In this document: in pieces, positions 28,040-37,601 of the stretch
Layout: every line of letters begins with the position of its first letter
How positions within the stretch are numbered: the stretch's first letter is position 1
NCBI RefSeq assembly: GCF_027924525.1
Contig: NZ_AP027040.1
Span: 558,001 to 622,000, forward strand
Source: Aurantimicrobium sp. INA4
GTDB taxonomy: Bacteria; Actinomycetota; Actinomycetes; Actinomycetales; Microbacteriaceae
DNA: 64,000 bases
Direction: 5' to 3'
Program-made: the position numbers and the translations under genes
The notes under the pieces: generated by a model
Database searches by the model: none
Told to the model about the DNA's origin: nothing
Seen by the model: the letters and a program-made list of their open reading frames with translations, nothing else

Positions 28040-30588
28040 GCAGATTCCTTTGTGTCACGAGCTTGCGCAGCAAGCGTGCGTTCTGTTCCAGCCAAGTTTT
28101 CAACAATCAAACGGCGCAATGGAGCCGGTGGGTTGTTGTTGTTCAAGTAGTTACGTGTTGCCTCAGCCAGCGCTTCGTTAGCCAGCGGAGCAGGGTAGTA
28201 ACTTTCCACCAGCTCTTCGGCAATTGCATAGCTGCGGCTTGCCCAGACCTTTTCGATTGAGTCAAAGTATTGCTTGACGAATGGTTCTAAGACTTCCAGA
28301 TTGTGTGCTTTGTTGAAACCTAAACCGGTAGCGCGCACAATCAAGTTGGGCTTGTCATCTGCAACCCAGACCGAGTCCCACGCTGCTTGTTTTTGTTCCA
28401 AGCTCGGCAGGGCAGCCTTGGCGTGAGCGGCAGACTGGGCTCCGGTCGCGGTGTTGTCCTCAGCGAGGTAGGCATCAATATCTGCTTCGGTTGCCTGACC
28501 GCCAGCAGCAAGTGAAATAAGCAGCTCCCAGCCAAGATCAGTATCGATATCAAGCTCACCGAGAGAAATCTTTCCCTCACGCAATGCCTTGACGTTATTG
28601 AGGTGTTCTTTCGTGGTCGCGATCGCGGCAAAGTTACGTAAGAACTGGAACTGGTTGTCGCTACCTGGTTCTGCCTGGTTGGCGAGCTCCCAGAGAGCAT
28701 CGGCGACACGGACTGTTTGTGCCTCACGTGTTTCAGGATCGACATAGCTGGAGGTAACAAGCAGGAGCTGCCCCAGAACGGTGCGCACAACTGTGGACTC
28801 TGTTTCGGTTGCAATATTGCCTAAGACGAGATCAATGAAGTCGCGACCAGCAGTTTCTGCATCGCGCGTGGAATCCCACACAGATCCCCAAACCAGTGAG
28901 CGAGCCAGAGGATCCTCAATGTCTTTCAAGTTGGCAATTGCCACCCGCAGAGAAGCATCATCAAGACGAATCTTGGCGTAGGCAAGATCATCATCGTTGA
29001 TGAGGATCAGATCCGGCCGCTGAAGGCCAACGAGTTCGGCTACTCCTGTGCTCACTCCATCAACATCGAGCTCAACGCGGTGATCGCGAACGAGCTTGCC
29101 AGCCTTGAGGTTGTAGAAACCAATCGCCATGCGGTGTGGGCGGATGGTGGGCCAGTCAGTCGGAGCAGACTGTTCAATTGAGAAAGCAGTGATGGTGCCA
29201 TCTGCATCGGTGGTTAGGGCGGGGCGCAGCGTGTTTACGCCTGCCGTTTCCAGCCACAGTTTGGACCACGTGGTGAGGTCACGACCAGAGGTGGCTTCCA
29301 ACTCGGCCAAGAGATCTTTCAGCTCAGTATTTCCGTAGGCGTGCTTCTTGAAATACTGACCAACACCTGCGAGGAACTGTTCCTGACCGACCCAGGCACC
29401 AAGTTGCTTAAGCACGGAGCCACCCTTTGCGTAGGTGATGCCATCAAAGTTCACGCGCACGGCATCAAGGTCGGGGATATCCGCCACGATGGGGTGTGTG
29501 GAGGGGAGTTGGTCCTGGCGATAGGCCCAGCTTTTTTCCATGACAGCAAAGGTTGTCCAGGCTTCATGCCATTCGGTTGCCTCTGCAGTGGCCAAGGTGG
29601 AGGCATACTCTGCGAAGCTTTCGTTGAGCCACAGGTCATTCCACCAGCGCATAGTGACAAGGTCACCAAACCACATGTGGGCAAGCTCGTGCAGGATGGT
29701 CACTACGCGACGCTCACGGATGGCGTCAGTTACTTTGGAGCGGAAAACGTAAGCCTCGGTGAAAGTGACACATCCCGCATTTTCCATGGCACCGGCGTTG
29801 AATTCGGGCACGAAAAGCTGGTCGTATTTGTCGAAAGGGTAGGGGTAGTCGAACTTGCTTTCGAAGTAGGCAAAACCTTGGCGGGTTTTTTCAAACACGT
29901 AGTCAGCATCCATGTATTCCGATAGCGACTTGCGGCAGAACACACCCAAAGGAATCACGCGACCATCAGTACTCGTGAGCTCGCTGCGCACCACGTCATA
30001 GGGTCCGGCAACGAGCGCAGTGATGTAGCTGGAGATGCGGGGAGTAGGGTCAAAAATCCAGGTAGCTGAGCCATTGCTGTGCTGTACCGGGGCTGGAGTG
30101 GGTTGGTTGCTGGTGACCACCCAGTAGTCAGGAGCTGTCACGGTGAACTGGAAAGTTGCTTTGAGGTCTGGCTGTTCAAAAACAGCAAACATGCGCCTCG
30201 AGTCAGGAACCTCAAATTGTGTGTAGAGATATACCTCGTTATCGACAGGGTCAACAAATCGGTGCAAACCTTCACCAGTGTTGGTGTATTTCGCATCAGC
30301 AACAACCGTCAACGTGTTGTGTGCTTGCAAGTTTTCTAGCTGGATGCGAACACCGTTACTGACTTGTGCCGGATCAAGATCAACACCGTTGAGCGTGACC
30401 GAGTGAACCTTCTCAGTAATGGCGTCGATAAAGCTGGAATAACCTTCCGTCGCAGAAAACTCGACAGTTGTGGTGGTGCCAAAAACCTGCTCACCGCGCA
30501 ACAGATCAAGATCTACCTTGTAGCTGTGCACGGCAATGTGCTGTGCTCGTTCAATGGCTTCGTGGCGAGTGAGATTTTCTCCGGACAC
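28036..30588 (-). CDS. pepN: aminopeptidase N (M1 family)
   Basis: An 850-residue zinc aminopeptidase. GAMEN at 266-270 (substrate N-terminus recognition), HELAH at 300-304 with the third zinc ligand Glu323 (LNESFAEY). An ERAP1-like C-terminal helical domain follows. Length matches actinobacterial PepN. GTG start with AAGGAAAAG upstream. First gene of the overlapping pepN-mscS-glbO operon. Confidence 0.96.
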   Translation of the reverse strand: MSGENLTRHEAIERAQHIAVHSYKVDLDLLRGEQVFGTTTTVEFSATEGYSSFIDAITEKVHSVTLNGVDLDPAQVSNGVRIQLENLQAHNTLTVVADAKYTNTGEGLHRFVDPVDNEVYLYTQFEVPDSRRMFAVFEQPDLKATFQFTVTAPDYWVVTSNQPTPAPVQHSNGSATWIFDPTPRISSYITALVAGPYDVVRSELTSTDGRVIPLGVFCRKSLSEYMDADYVFEKTRQGFAYFESKFDYPYPFDKYDQLFVPEFNAGAMENAGCVTFTEAYVFRSKVTDAIRERRVVTILHELAHMWFGDLVTMRWWNDLWLNESFAEYASTLATAEATEWHEAWTTFAVMEKSWAYRQDQLPSTHPIVADIPDLDAVRVNFDGITYAKGGSVLKQLGAWVGQEQFLAGVGQYFKKHAYGNTELKDLLAELEATSGRDLTTWSKLWLETAGVNTLRPALTTDADGTITAFSIEQSAPTDWPTIRPHRMAIGFYNLKAGKLVRDHRVELDVDGVSTGVAELVGLQRPDLILINDDDLAYAKIRLDDASLRVAIANLKDIEDPLARSLVWGSVWDSTRDAETAGRDFIDLVLGNIATETESTVVRTVLGQLLLVTSSYVDPETREAQTVRVADALWELANQAEPGSDNQFQFLRNFAAIATTKEHLNNVKALREGKISLGELDIDTDLGWELLISLAAGGQATEADIDAYLAEDNTATGAQSAAHAKAALPSLEQKQAAWDSVWVADDKPNLIVRATGLGFNKAHNLEVLEPFVKQYFDSIEKVWASRSYAIAEELVESYYPAPLANEALAEATRNYLNNNNPPAPLRRLIVENLAGTERTLAAQARDTKESA

Positions 30589-30640
30589 TACTTTTCCTTC
30601 CAGCGGTTTGGTTAAGAGCCTAACCCGGACCGCGTCCCCC

Positions 30641-30646
30641 TAAAAT
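30641..30646 (+). promoter_or_regulatory. putative -10 hexamer of rpiB (leaderless)
   Basis: TAAAAT lies exactly six bases before the rpiB ATG. Confidence 0.5.
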
Positions 30647-30652
30647 CGAGGA

Positions 30653-31144
30653 ATGCGCATACATATCGCCACAGACCACGCTGGCCTGGAATTTAGCCAG
30701 TTCTTGCAAAATCACCTCACTGAGGCAGGCCACGAGGTTATCGATCACGGCCCCACCGAATATGACGCATTAGATGACTATCCCGCTTTCTGCATTAACG
30801 CAGCTGCGGCTGTTGCTGCGGATCAGGCCGCGGGTGTTGAGGCACTCGGTGTTGTCTTTGGTGGTTCTGGAAATGGTGAACAGATTGCCGCAAACAAGGT
30901 CAAAGGTATTCGCGCCGCCCTGGTGTGGAGTTTGGCTACCTCAAAGCTCGCTCGTGAACACAACAATGCGAATGTGATCTCCATTGGTGCACGTCAGCAC
31001 AGCTTGGAAGAAGCAGTGAGCTTTATTGACACCTTTATTGCGGAACCTTTCCCCGGTGATGAACGTCACGTTCGTCGTATTGCCCAACTGGCTGAATACG
31101 AACAGACCGGCGACATTCTGGGCAAAGGCGTAGACAAGTACTAG
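30653..31144 (+). CDS. rpiB: ribose-5-phosphate isomerase B
   Basis: A 163-residue RpiB/LacAB-family isomerase of the pentose phosphate pathway. HIATDHAGLEF opens the protein; GVVFGGSGNGEQIAANKVKGIRAAL holds the active-site loop, with Ser in place of the Cys found in E. coli RpiB, as is common in actinobacteria; REHNNANVISIGARQ is typical. It is divergent from pepN and is followed by a glycosylase gene after 17 bases. Confidence 0.95.
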   Translation: MRIHIATDHAGLEFSQFLQNHLTEAGHEVIDHGPTEYDALDDYPAFCINAAAAVAADQAAGVEALGVVFGGSGNGEQIAANKVKGIRAALVWSLATSKLAREHNNANVISIGARQHSLEEAVSFIDTFIAEPFPGDERHVRRIAQLAEYEQTGDILGKGVDKY

Positions 31145-31161
31145 CGACGAATTAGTGCGCC

Positions 31162-32142
31162 ATGCCTGAGGGACATTCTGTTCACCGTATTGCCCGGCAG
31201 TTTGAGCGAAACTTTGTCGGGCAGCGCGTTGCTGTTACCTCCCCTCAGGGACGATTTGCTGACGGTGCGGCATTACTGAACAACCTCGAGTTGGAAGAAG
31301 CCTGGGCGGTCGGCAAACAGCTCTTCATGCGTTTTTCAGATGATCACTGGTTGCGTGTTCACCTGGGGATTTATGGCGCATGGGATTTTTCTGGCACCAT
31401 CCACGCTGATGCCACGATCGCCTCTGCAAATGGCCGGATGGGGCAAACCAATCAGCGCGGCACTGTTTTTGATACTGCAGGAGAAAACTCTCTCAGTTCT
31501 ATCGGTGCACCCCGCAAAACGCGCATGCGCATGGCCGAGGAACAGCACGAACGCGAACTCGAGCAGACAACCCAGTTTCCACCCGAGCCCATCGGAGCTG
31601 TCCGCGTTCGACTGCTGACCGAGACGGTCTGTGCAGATCTTCGCGGACCAACCGCGTGTGAAGTATTGACCTCGGAACAAGTTGATTCCGTTCTAGATCG
31701 GTTAGGCCCTGATCCGCAGCGTGACTCCAGCGATGAGGCAGGCCAGAAGTTTGTCGACGCTGTTGTGAAAAAGAACACACCTATAGGGTTGCTCCTCATG
31801 GATCAATCTGTGGTTGCCGGAATTGGCAATGTGTACCGGGCAGAAATGCTATTTCGGGCACACATAGACCCCTATCGCCCCGGTAAGAACGTCACCTCTG
31901 ATGAAGTCTGGGGATTGTGGCGAGACTGGGTGTACCTTCTCGAAATTGGTGTTCAGACCGGACAAATGATGACCATCGACGGTCTTGAAGGTGAAGCGTG
32001 GCGTAAAGCAATGGCTAACCGAGCCGATCGGCACTGGGTTTACAAACGTGAAGGTTTGCCCTGTCTGAAATGCGGAACGCATATTCGCCTCGATGAGATG
32101 GCTAATCGCAAGCTCTATTGGTGTCCTTCGTGCCAAACTTGA
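31162..32142 (+). CDS. Fpg/Nei-family DNA glycosylase
   Basis: A 326-residue bifunctional glycosylase/AP lyase for oxidised bases. The N-terminal PEGH with catalytic Pro2 and Glu3 indicates the Nei side of the family. H2TH region: GIGNVYRAEMLFRAHIDPYRPG. C-terminal zinc finger CLKCG ... CPSC. A stretch at about 95-135 (TNQRGTVFDTAGENSLSSIG) seems to be an insertion relative to short family members. Whether it is Nei1- or Nei2-like cannot be settled by eye. Confidence 0.93.
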   Translation: MPEGHSVHRIARQFERNFVGQRVAVTSPQGRFADGAALLNNLELEEAWAVGKQLFMRFSDDHWLRVHLGIYGAWDFSGTIHADATIASANGRMGQTNQRGTVFDTAGENSLSSIGAPRKTRMRMAEEQHERELEQTTQFPPEPIGAVRVRLLTETVCADLRGPTACEVLTSEQVDSVLDRLGPDPQRDSSDEAGQKFVDAVVKKNTPIGLLLMDQSVVAGIGNVYRAEMLFRAHIDPYRPGKNVTSDEVWGLWRDWVYLLEIGVQTGQMMTIDGLEGEAWRKAMANRADRHWVYKREGLPCLKCGTHIRLDEMANRKLYWCPSCQT

Positions 32143-32145
32143 GCC

Positions 32146-33630
32146 ATGCAGCTCACTCTCACTAACGCACGTATCCCCGGTGAACGCGGCCTGATGGGCA
32201 GCCTCATCAATGTGGTCATCACTGATGGGGTGATTAGCGACATTGAATTTGTGGGCGCCACCGGTGCGATAGATCTGACACAGGTTCTCGACGGCGAGAG
32301 TATCGATGTTGGTGGGCGCTACGTCATCCCGGGAATGTGGGACACACACACCCACTTCACCTCGTGGTCTTTGATGTTGCAGCGACTGAATTTAGAAGGT
32401 GTTGAATCTGCCCGTGAGGTAGGCGAACAAGTGAAGAAACGTCACCAAACCCACCCTGGAACCATGGTGGGTTTCGGCTGGCGTGGCAGCCTGTGGGAAG
32501 AAGCGCCACACTTCAGCATCCTGGATGAAGCTTGTGCTGATGAAGAGGTGTATCTCTTCAGTGGCGATGGTCACAGTGTGTGGCTCAACTCGAAAGCTCT
32601 CGAGGTTCGTGGCCATGCGGGGCACCCCACAGGGCTTCTCGTTGAAGACGATTGTTTTGCTATCTGGGGTTCACTCTCTGATCAAACTCCTGAACAGCTC
32701 GATAAGGCAGTCCTTGATGCCTCACGTGCAGCTGCTGCACGAGGAGTTGTCGGCATTGTTGATTTCGAAATGGGATGGATTCTGCCGGACTGGCGCCGTC
32801 GTATCAGCAACGGAAATGATCTCCTGCAGGTTGAATTCAGTGTGTACACCGAGTACTTGGACCGTGCCATTGAGACTGGTTTGCGCACTGGCGATGTCAT
32901 CGCCTCCACAGATGGCCTGCTTCGTATGGGAAATTACAAAGTCATCTCTGATGGTTCACTCAACACCCGCACAGCCTTCTGTCATGACCCCTATCCAGGT
33001 CTAACGGGAAAGAATGCCCGCGGCATTCTCAATGTTCCTTATGACGAACTGGTTTCCTTGATGACCAAGGCAAGTTCTGCCGGCATCAACCCATCCATTC
33101 ACGCCATTGGTGATGACGCCAACACCTTTGCCCTCAATGCTTTCGAAGAAGTGGGCTGTGAAGGAACCATTGAACACGCCCAGCTGTTGGCATGGGAAGA
33201 CATTGAGCGATTTGCTCAGCTAGGTGTGATCGCATCAGTCCAACCCGAACATGCCATGGATGACCGAGATGTTGCTGACGTGCTGTGGGAGGGGCGCACC
33301 GACCGCTGTTTCCCCTTTGCCTCCATGCTCAAAGCAGGTGTGAAGCTCTCCATGGGTTCTGATGCTCCCGTTGCGCCTTTAGATCCGTGGCTCGCTATTG
33401 CTTCTGCTGTAGAGCGCACACGCGATACCCGTGAGCCTTGGCATCCCGAGCAACGCATCGAGCCTCAGGCGGCACTTGATGCCTCGGCTCGCACGCGTAT
33501 TGCTGTGGGGCAGCCTGCGGACTTGTGCTTGGTTGATATCGATCCGCTGTATGCGTCAGTTGACCAATTGCGCACAATGCCTGTCGCACTCACCCTCAAT
33601 GGTGGGCGAATTACTCATAACACGCTCTAG
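32146..33630 (+). CDS. YtcJ-like metal-dependent amidohydrolase
   Basis: A 494-residue amidohydrolase-3 family protein. Metal motif DTHTHF near residue 67, a SDGSLNTRTAF segment (substrate lobe), IHAIGDDAN with metal His, and SMGSDAPVAPLDPW with the conserved Asp. Family members hydrolyse amides or related bonds; substrate unknown. It starts three bases after the glycosylase and ends two bases before the ABC permease, so it may act on what those permeases import. Confidence 0.87.
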   Translation: MQLTLTNARIPGERGLMGSLINVVITDGVISDIEFVGATGAIDLTQVLDGESIDVGGRYVIPGMWDTHTHFTSWSLMLQRLNLEGVESAREVGEQVKKRHQTHPGTMVGFGWRGSLWEEAPHFSILDEACADEEVYLFSGDGHSVWLNSKALEVRGHAGHPTGLLVEDDCFAIWGSLSDQTPEQLDKAVLDASRAAAARGVVGIVDFEMGWILPDWRRRISNGNDLLQVEFSVYTEYLDRAIETGLRTGDVIASTDGLLRMGNYKVISDGSLNTRTAFCHDPYPGLTGKNARGILNVPYDELVSLMTKASSAGINPSIHAIGDDANTFALNAFEEVGCEGTIEHAQLLAWEDIERFAQLGVIASVQPEHAMDDRDVADVLWEGRTDRCFPFASMLKAGVKLSMGSDAPVAPLDPWLAIASAVERTRDTREPWHPEQRIEPQAALDASARTRIAVGQPADLCLVDIDPLYASVDQLRTMPVALTLNGGRITHNTL

Positions 33631-33632
33631 AT

Positions 33633-34553
33633 ATGGAAGCACGAACAAGCGTCGCAAGGCGGCAGAAGGGCTATGGGTGGTTTCTCTACCCCGGCCTTGG
33701 CGTGCTCGTGGTGTTCTTTTTCGGCATGTTTTTGTGGAACGTCGGGATCAGCTTTCTCAAGTGGCCAGGATATGGGCCCGCAAAATGGGTGGGCTTAGAT
33801 AACTTCCGCAACATTCTGGATAATCAAGACTTCTGGGAATCATGGATTCATGGTGCGTTTTATGTGATTCCGTATGCACTTATTCCCACAATTCTTGGGT
33901 TAGTACTTGCGGTGGCAACCTATGACGCTTTCGTCGGCAAATTCGGTTCCAAGCTTGTTTCCGTTGCCCGAACTGGTTTCTTTCTGCCACAGATTGTTCC
34001 TATTGCAGTATCGGGAATGATCTGGATGTGGATGCTAGATGGTTCTGGGGGAGCGCTTAATTCGTTCCTTGAGCAACTCGGCATGGGGACGGTGACAAAA
34101 GAATGGCTTCGTGAACCAGATACTGCCCTGTTGGCGGTTGCATTCTTCATGCTGTGGCTACAAACCGGGTTCGCTTACGTTGTGTTCCTAGCCGGGCTTT
34201 CTCGACTGGACCCCTCCGTGTTAGAAGCATCCCAACTTGATGGAGCTAACTGGTGGCAGCGGCTGCGCTGGGTCACTGGCCCTTCTCTGCGCCCAGAAAG
34301 TTTTGTCATTCTGTTGTTTTTGATTGTGGGCGCATTGAAGGTCTTTGCCCCTGTCTTTTATCTCACGGGTGGCGGTCCCAACGGGGCGACGATGTCTCCC
34401 GCAACGTTCGCCATTGATAGTTTCTTTGGCGGCGCCTCGGTGGGTATTGGTTCTGCTTTGGTCACCACTCTGGCGCTCATTATTGGTGGACTCCTCGGCG
34501 TCACATTCTTGATTGTTCGACTGCGTGCTCCGGCGGTGAACCGCGATGCGTAG
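33633..34553 (+). CDS. sugar-type ABC transporter permease (MalF/UgpA family)
   Basis: A 306-residue inner-membrane protein with six predicted helices. The EAA coupling loop reads EASQLDGANWWQRLRWVTGPSLRP at about residues 195-218. This family (CUT1) usually imports oligosaccharides or glycerol phosphates. It overlaps the second permease by eight bases. No substrate-binding protein or ATPase gene is next to it in this window, which is unusual. Confidence 0.93.
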   Translation: MEARTSVARRQKGYGWFLYPGLGVLVVFFFGMFLWNVGISFLKWPGYGPAKWVGLDNFRNILDNQDFWESWIHGAFYVIPYALIPTILGLVLAVATYDAFVGKFGSKLVSVARTGFFLPQIVPIAVSGMIWMWMLDGSGGALNSFLEQLGMGTVTKEWLREPDTALLAVAFFMLWLQTGFAYVVFLAGLSRLDPSVLEASQLDGANWWQRLRWVTGPSLRPESFVILLFLIVGALKVFAPVFYLTGGGPNGATMSPATFAIDSFFGGASVGIGSALVTTLALIIGGLLGVTFLIVRLRAPAVNRDA

Positions 34554-35382
34554 AGCACTTTCTCGCCTGCCCAGATCTTTGGTTATTGCATTGGTCATTG
34601 CTGTGGCAGTGCTCTGGCTCTTGCCGGTGATTATGGTCGTGCTGGCTTCGGTGAAATCCAATCAAGACTTTGCCTCTAGTGGGTTCCTGGATCTGCCCAA
34701 AGAAATTGCCTGGAACAACTTCGAGATGTTCTTTGGTGGCATCAATATTGGTCAGAAGATTCTCAACTCGTTCACCATCAGTATTGGTGCGGTTCTGATC
34801 AGTTTGTTCTTAGCGTTCCCTGTTGCCTATGCCGTGAGCGTGGGCAAACACCGCTTACGTCCCGTCGTGATCACGTTGAGCGTGCTGATCTTCTTGCTCC
34901 CTGTTGAATCAGTGGCATTCCCCATCTACTTGCTCTCGAAGATGACCGGGCAATACGGCAGCATCGGATTCTTGATCATGCCGCTGGGCATTATCGGCAG
35001 CGCCTTTGCCATCTTCCTGCTGGCGAATGTGATGAATCACATTCCTGCCTCGCTGGCAGAAGCTGCCGAGATAGATGGAGCCAACAAGTGGCAGGTGATG
35101 TGGAAGGTTGTTCTTCCGCTGATGACGCCGACAGTGTTGACTGTTGCGTTGTTGTTGTTTGTCAACAACTGGAACGAGTATTTGCTCACCTTGTTGCTCC
35201 TGCCTGACACAGCAAGCCAAACGGTGCCCTTGGCCATTTCTATGGTCAACTATGGCCAATTTGGTGGTGCGCCTGGAGAGCTTGTTGCTGCTGCAAGTGT
35301 CTTAGCAGCATTACCGTCCCTGCTTGTTTTCCTGTTCTTTCAGCGCACACTCGTGCGAGGAATTACTGCAGGAACGCAGTAG
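34546..35382 (+). CDS. sugar-type ABC transporter permease (MalG/UgpE family)
   Basis: A 278-residue six-helix permease. EAA loop: EAAEIDGANKWQVMWKVVLPLMTP near residue 170. It forms the heterodimer with the preceding MalF-type subunit. The N-terminus (PRSLVIALVIAVAVLWLLPVIMVV) is the first helix. The ATPase must come from elsewhere, for example a shared MsmK-like protein; this is inference. Confidence 0.93.
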   Translation: MRRALSRLPRSLVIALVIAVAVLWLLPVIMVVLASVKSNQDFASSGFLDLPKEIAWNNFEMFFGGINIGQKILNSFTISIGAVLISLFLAFPVAYAVSVGKHRLRPVVITLSVLIFLLPVESVAFPIYLLSKMTGQYGSIGFLIMPLGIIGSAFAIFLLANVMNHIPASLAEAAEIDGANKWQVMWKVVLPLMTPTVLTVALLLFVNNWNEYLLTLLLLPDTASQTVPLAISMVNYGQFGGAPGELVAAASVLAALPSLLVFLFFQRTLVRGITAGTQ

Positions 35383-35407
35383 TTAGAGAATAATTCAAGG
35401 GGGGATT

Positions 35408-35545
35408 ATGAAAAAGAACGAAGATCTTGATGATGATCTGAACATTGAAGATGCCATGGATGATGACGGCGCTTCGTCTAGCCCTGGAATCATTGGCACC
35501 ATCGTTGCGGGCATTGTGAACTTCTTCGGTTACTTCTTCCGCTAA
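35408..35545 (+). CDS. 45-residue acidic/hydrophobic small protein
   Basis: The ATG follows AAGGGGGG at good spacing, 26 bases after the MalG-type permease. The product has a very acidic N-half ([20 protein letters not shown]) and a hydrophobic C-half ([20 protein letters not shown]), which could be one amphipathic or membrane helix. The stop overlaps the convergent umuC end by four bases. Family unknown; it may be a small transporter subunit. Confidence 0.6.
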   Translation: MKKNEDLDDDLNIEDAMDDDGASSSPGIIGTIVAGIVNFFGYFFR

Positions 35546-36831
35546 CGCGCATAAACCGTTGCCAGTTCGTCCCACCTGGTGGTGGCACGAAGAGAGAGCA
35601 TTTCTCGCTTCATTTCCCACTCGCGTGCACTCTTGAAACCTGCCGCACCCAACCCGATGCTGAATGCACCGTGCTTTTCCATCACTTTGTCTAAGGTTTC
35701 CCCTAATCGCCTGCGTTCATGAACAGGGGTGAACAGATCTAAGTATTGGTGGGACTCCTTAGGGCTGACATCATGCAGCAGGATTCCCGCGCGGACGTAT
35801 TTGCGGCCTTCTTCAATCCGGTTTAGCAGCACTGAACTGGAGGCTTTGAGAATTTCCACCGGATCGTTGGTGGGGATAGAAAAGACAGCGTTGACATAGG
35901 GGGAGTGGAATGGTTCATTGGCAAAGCGTGAGGTGCCAGCAAAACAGGTCAATGCCCCTGCCACAGAGCCTTGTTTGCGCAGACGTTTACTGACCCGCTG
36001 GGCATAGACAGCCAAGACTTCTTCCATCTGTTTGCGGGTGGTCACCGGGGTGGCGAAACTACGTGAATACATCACCTGGTTCTTGACTAGGCGTTCACCC
36101 TCGAGTTTGATGCAGTCAATTCCACGCAGTTCGTAAACAGAGCGTTGCACCACCACGCCAAACTTTTTCTTGATGCGAACCGGGTCCGCATCTCTCAGGT
36201 CTTTGATGGTGTGAATTCCTTGTGCCGCCAGCCGTTTACTCAAACGCCTGGCAATGCCCCACAGATTGTCTACGGGCAGCGCGGCCATGATGAAATCCAA
36301 TTTTTCTGCAGAGAACATATCTAGATTGCAGACCCCGTTCATTCCCGCAGATTTCTTGGCGCCGGCATTAGCCAGCTTTGCTTGCGTCTTCGAGCGGCCA
36401 ATGCCGACGCAGACGGGCAACCCTAACCGGGTCTGGATAGCTTCTTTGATGCGGTGACCTGTTGCAAGTAGCTCTTCTGGTGTTCCGGTGAGCTCCAAGA
36501 ACGCCTCATCGATGCTGTACACCTCCACGGCGGCGGAGAACTCCTGCAAAATACTCATCACCCGGGCAGAAAGATCACCATAAAGCTCATAGTTGGATGA
36601 GCGCGCTACTAAGCCCACACTCGGCGCCCACGCAGAAATCTTGAACCAGGGAACACCCATCGCAACACCTAAAGCTTTCGCTTCACTACTGCGGGCAACA
36701 ACACAACCGTCATTGTTTGAGAGCACTACAACGGGCTTACCCATCAGTTTCGGATCAAAGACGCGCTCGCAGGAGGCGAAGAAACTATTGACGTCCACGA
36801 GTGCGATGCGGCGCTGTGACGAATCAGACAT
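35542..36831 (-). CDS. umuC: UmuC-like Y-family DNA polymerase (Pol V catalytic subunit type)
   Basis: A 429-residue lesion-bypass polymerase. Motifs: [50 protein letters not shown], and the C-terminal domain DUF4113 with the [20 protein letters not shown] block. This UmuC subtype differs clearly from the DinB at 11985. Its ATG lies inside the umuD end (eight-base overlap), forming a umuDC operon with a LexA box upstream. Confidence 0.93.
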   Translation of the reverse strand: MSDSSQRRIALVDVNSFFASCERVFDPKLMGKPVVVLSNNDGCVVARSSEAKALGVAMGVPWFKISAWAPSVGLVARSSNYELYGDLSARVMSILQEFSAAVEVYSIDEAFLELTGTPEELLATGHRIKEAIQTRLGLPVCVGIGRSKTQAKLANAGAKKSAGMNGVCNLDMFSAEKLDFIMAALPVDNLWGIARRLSKRLAAQGIHTIKDLRDADPVRIKKKFGVVVQRSVYELRGIDCIKLEGERLVKNQVMYSRSFATPVTTRKQMEEVLAVYAQRVSKRLRKQGSVAGALTCFAGTSRFANEPFHSPYVNAVFSIPTNDPVEILKASSSVLLNRIEEGRKYVRAGILLHDVSPKESHQYLDLFTPVHERRRLGETLDKVMEKHGAFSIGLGAAGFKSAREWEMKREMLSLRATTRWDELATVYAR

Positions 36832-37261
36832 GATGCAAACACCTGGTCACAACACCCCAGATAATCAGTTCACTCAAGGACGCCACGGAAATATCTGGAT
36901 ACTTGGGATTCTCTGCTTTGAGCAGCACATTCTCAGAACGAATGTGCAGGCGCTTGAGGGTCAGCTCACCATCGAGCACTGCCACCACGACGTCACCGTC
37001 GCGAGGTGTCAGGGCTCGATCTACGATGACCTCATCGCCGTCACTAATGCCTGCATTTTTCATGCTGTCACCAGAGACGCGAACAATAAACGTGGAGTTC
37101 ACGTCTTTGATCAGGTGAGTGTTCAGATCTACGCGACCGTCAAAATAATCTTGGGCAGGGGAGGGCCACCCCGCTGAAACGGCGGTTGATGCGGCCAAAA
37201 TAGCCGGAATGGATTCCCCGCGCAGTGGTCTGACCGCTGCAGATGGTGCAGTTTGTGCCAT
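36824..37261 (-). CDS. umuD: UmuD-like S24 autoprotease
   Basis: A 145-residue LexA-fold peptidase. The probable self-cleavage bond is Ala30-Gly31 ([12 protein letters not shown]). Catalytic Ser66 is in GDSM and Lys103 in TLKRL; the 37-residue spacing equals that of the LexA in this window. Cleavage would yield UmuD', the partner of UmuC. ATG preceded by AGAGGGG. Confidence 0.93.
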   Translation of the reverse strand: MAQTAPSAAVRPLRGESIPAILAASTAVSAGWPSPAQDYFDGRVDLNTHLIKDVNSTFIVRVSGDSMKNAGISDGDEVIVDRALTPRDGDVVVAVLDGELTLKRLHIRSENVLLKAENPKYPDISVASLSELIIWGVVTRCLHHV

Positions 37262-37279
37262 GGTGAGCCCCTCTGTTTA

Positions 37280-37297
37280 TTCGAATATATCTTCGAA
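37280..37297 (-). promoter_or_regulatory. LexA (SOS) box of umuDC
   Basis: TTCGAATATATCTTCGAA, an inverted repeat of CGAA-N6-TTCG, lies 19 bases before the umuD ATG. From position 3 on it is the same word found upstream of the LysM gene next to lexA (45041-45058). Confidence 0.85.
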
Positions 37298-37363
37298 TAG
37301 TTGAGCATATCCCACGGACACTGGGTGTTGTCTAGTCCTGAAGTGAGGTAGGAGCAAAACAAG

Positions 37364-37389
37364 AAATCCCCCGGAATTCCGGGGGATTT
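37364..37389 (-). terminator. terminator of tRNA-Gly
   Basis: A perfect 11-bp stem (AAATCCCCCGG / CCGGGGGATTT) with AATT loop, followed on the minus strand by TTCTTGTTTTG. It separates tRNA-Gly from umuDC. Confidence 0.85.
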
Positions 37390-37397
37390 TCTCTATG

Positions 37398-37471
37398 TGG
37401 AGGGGATGACGGGAATCGAACCCGCGTAATCAGTTTGGAAGACTGAGGCTCTACCATTGAGCTACATCCCC
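37398..37471 (-). tRNA. tRNA-Gly (TCC)
   Basis: Acceptor GGGGATG/CATCCCC, anticodon stem TCAGT/ACTGA, loop CTTCCAA (anticodon TCC), T arm CGGG/CCCG with TTCGATT. CCA is encoded after discriminator T. Confidence 0.95.
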
Positions 37472-37562
37472 AGAAGGGTTGGCACCAGTTTAGCGTGGGC
37501 CAGCCATCTCATCTTATACGTTAGAGTAGTACTCGGTCATTTCGCCTCGGCGAATGCCGGAC

Positions 37563-37590
37563 TTGCTTGAAGTTACCTTCTGTGTAACGT
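37563..37590 (+). promoter_or_regulatory. putative promoter of tRNA-Pro (and tig)
   Basis: TTGCTT and TAACGT with a 16-base spacer end 11 bases before the tRNA 5' end. Assigned on spacing and hexamer likeness only. Confidence 0.4.
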
Positions 37591-37601
37591 GAGGGCAGGA
37601 C

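Noticed and set aside
37548-37564. TTCGCC-TC-GGCGAA palindrome near tRNA-Pro as a ClgR box for tig
   Set aside because: The CGC to GCG spacing is four rather than five and it lies between two tRNA promoters; chance or tRNA regulation cannot be excluded.
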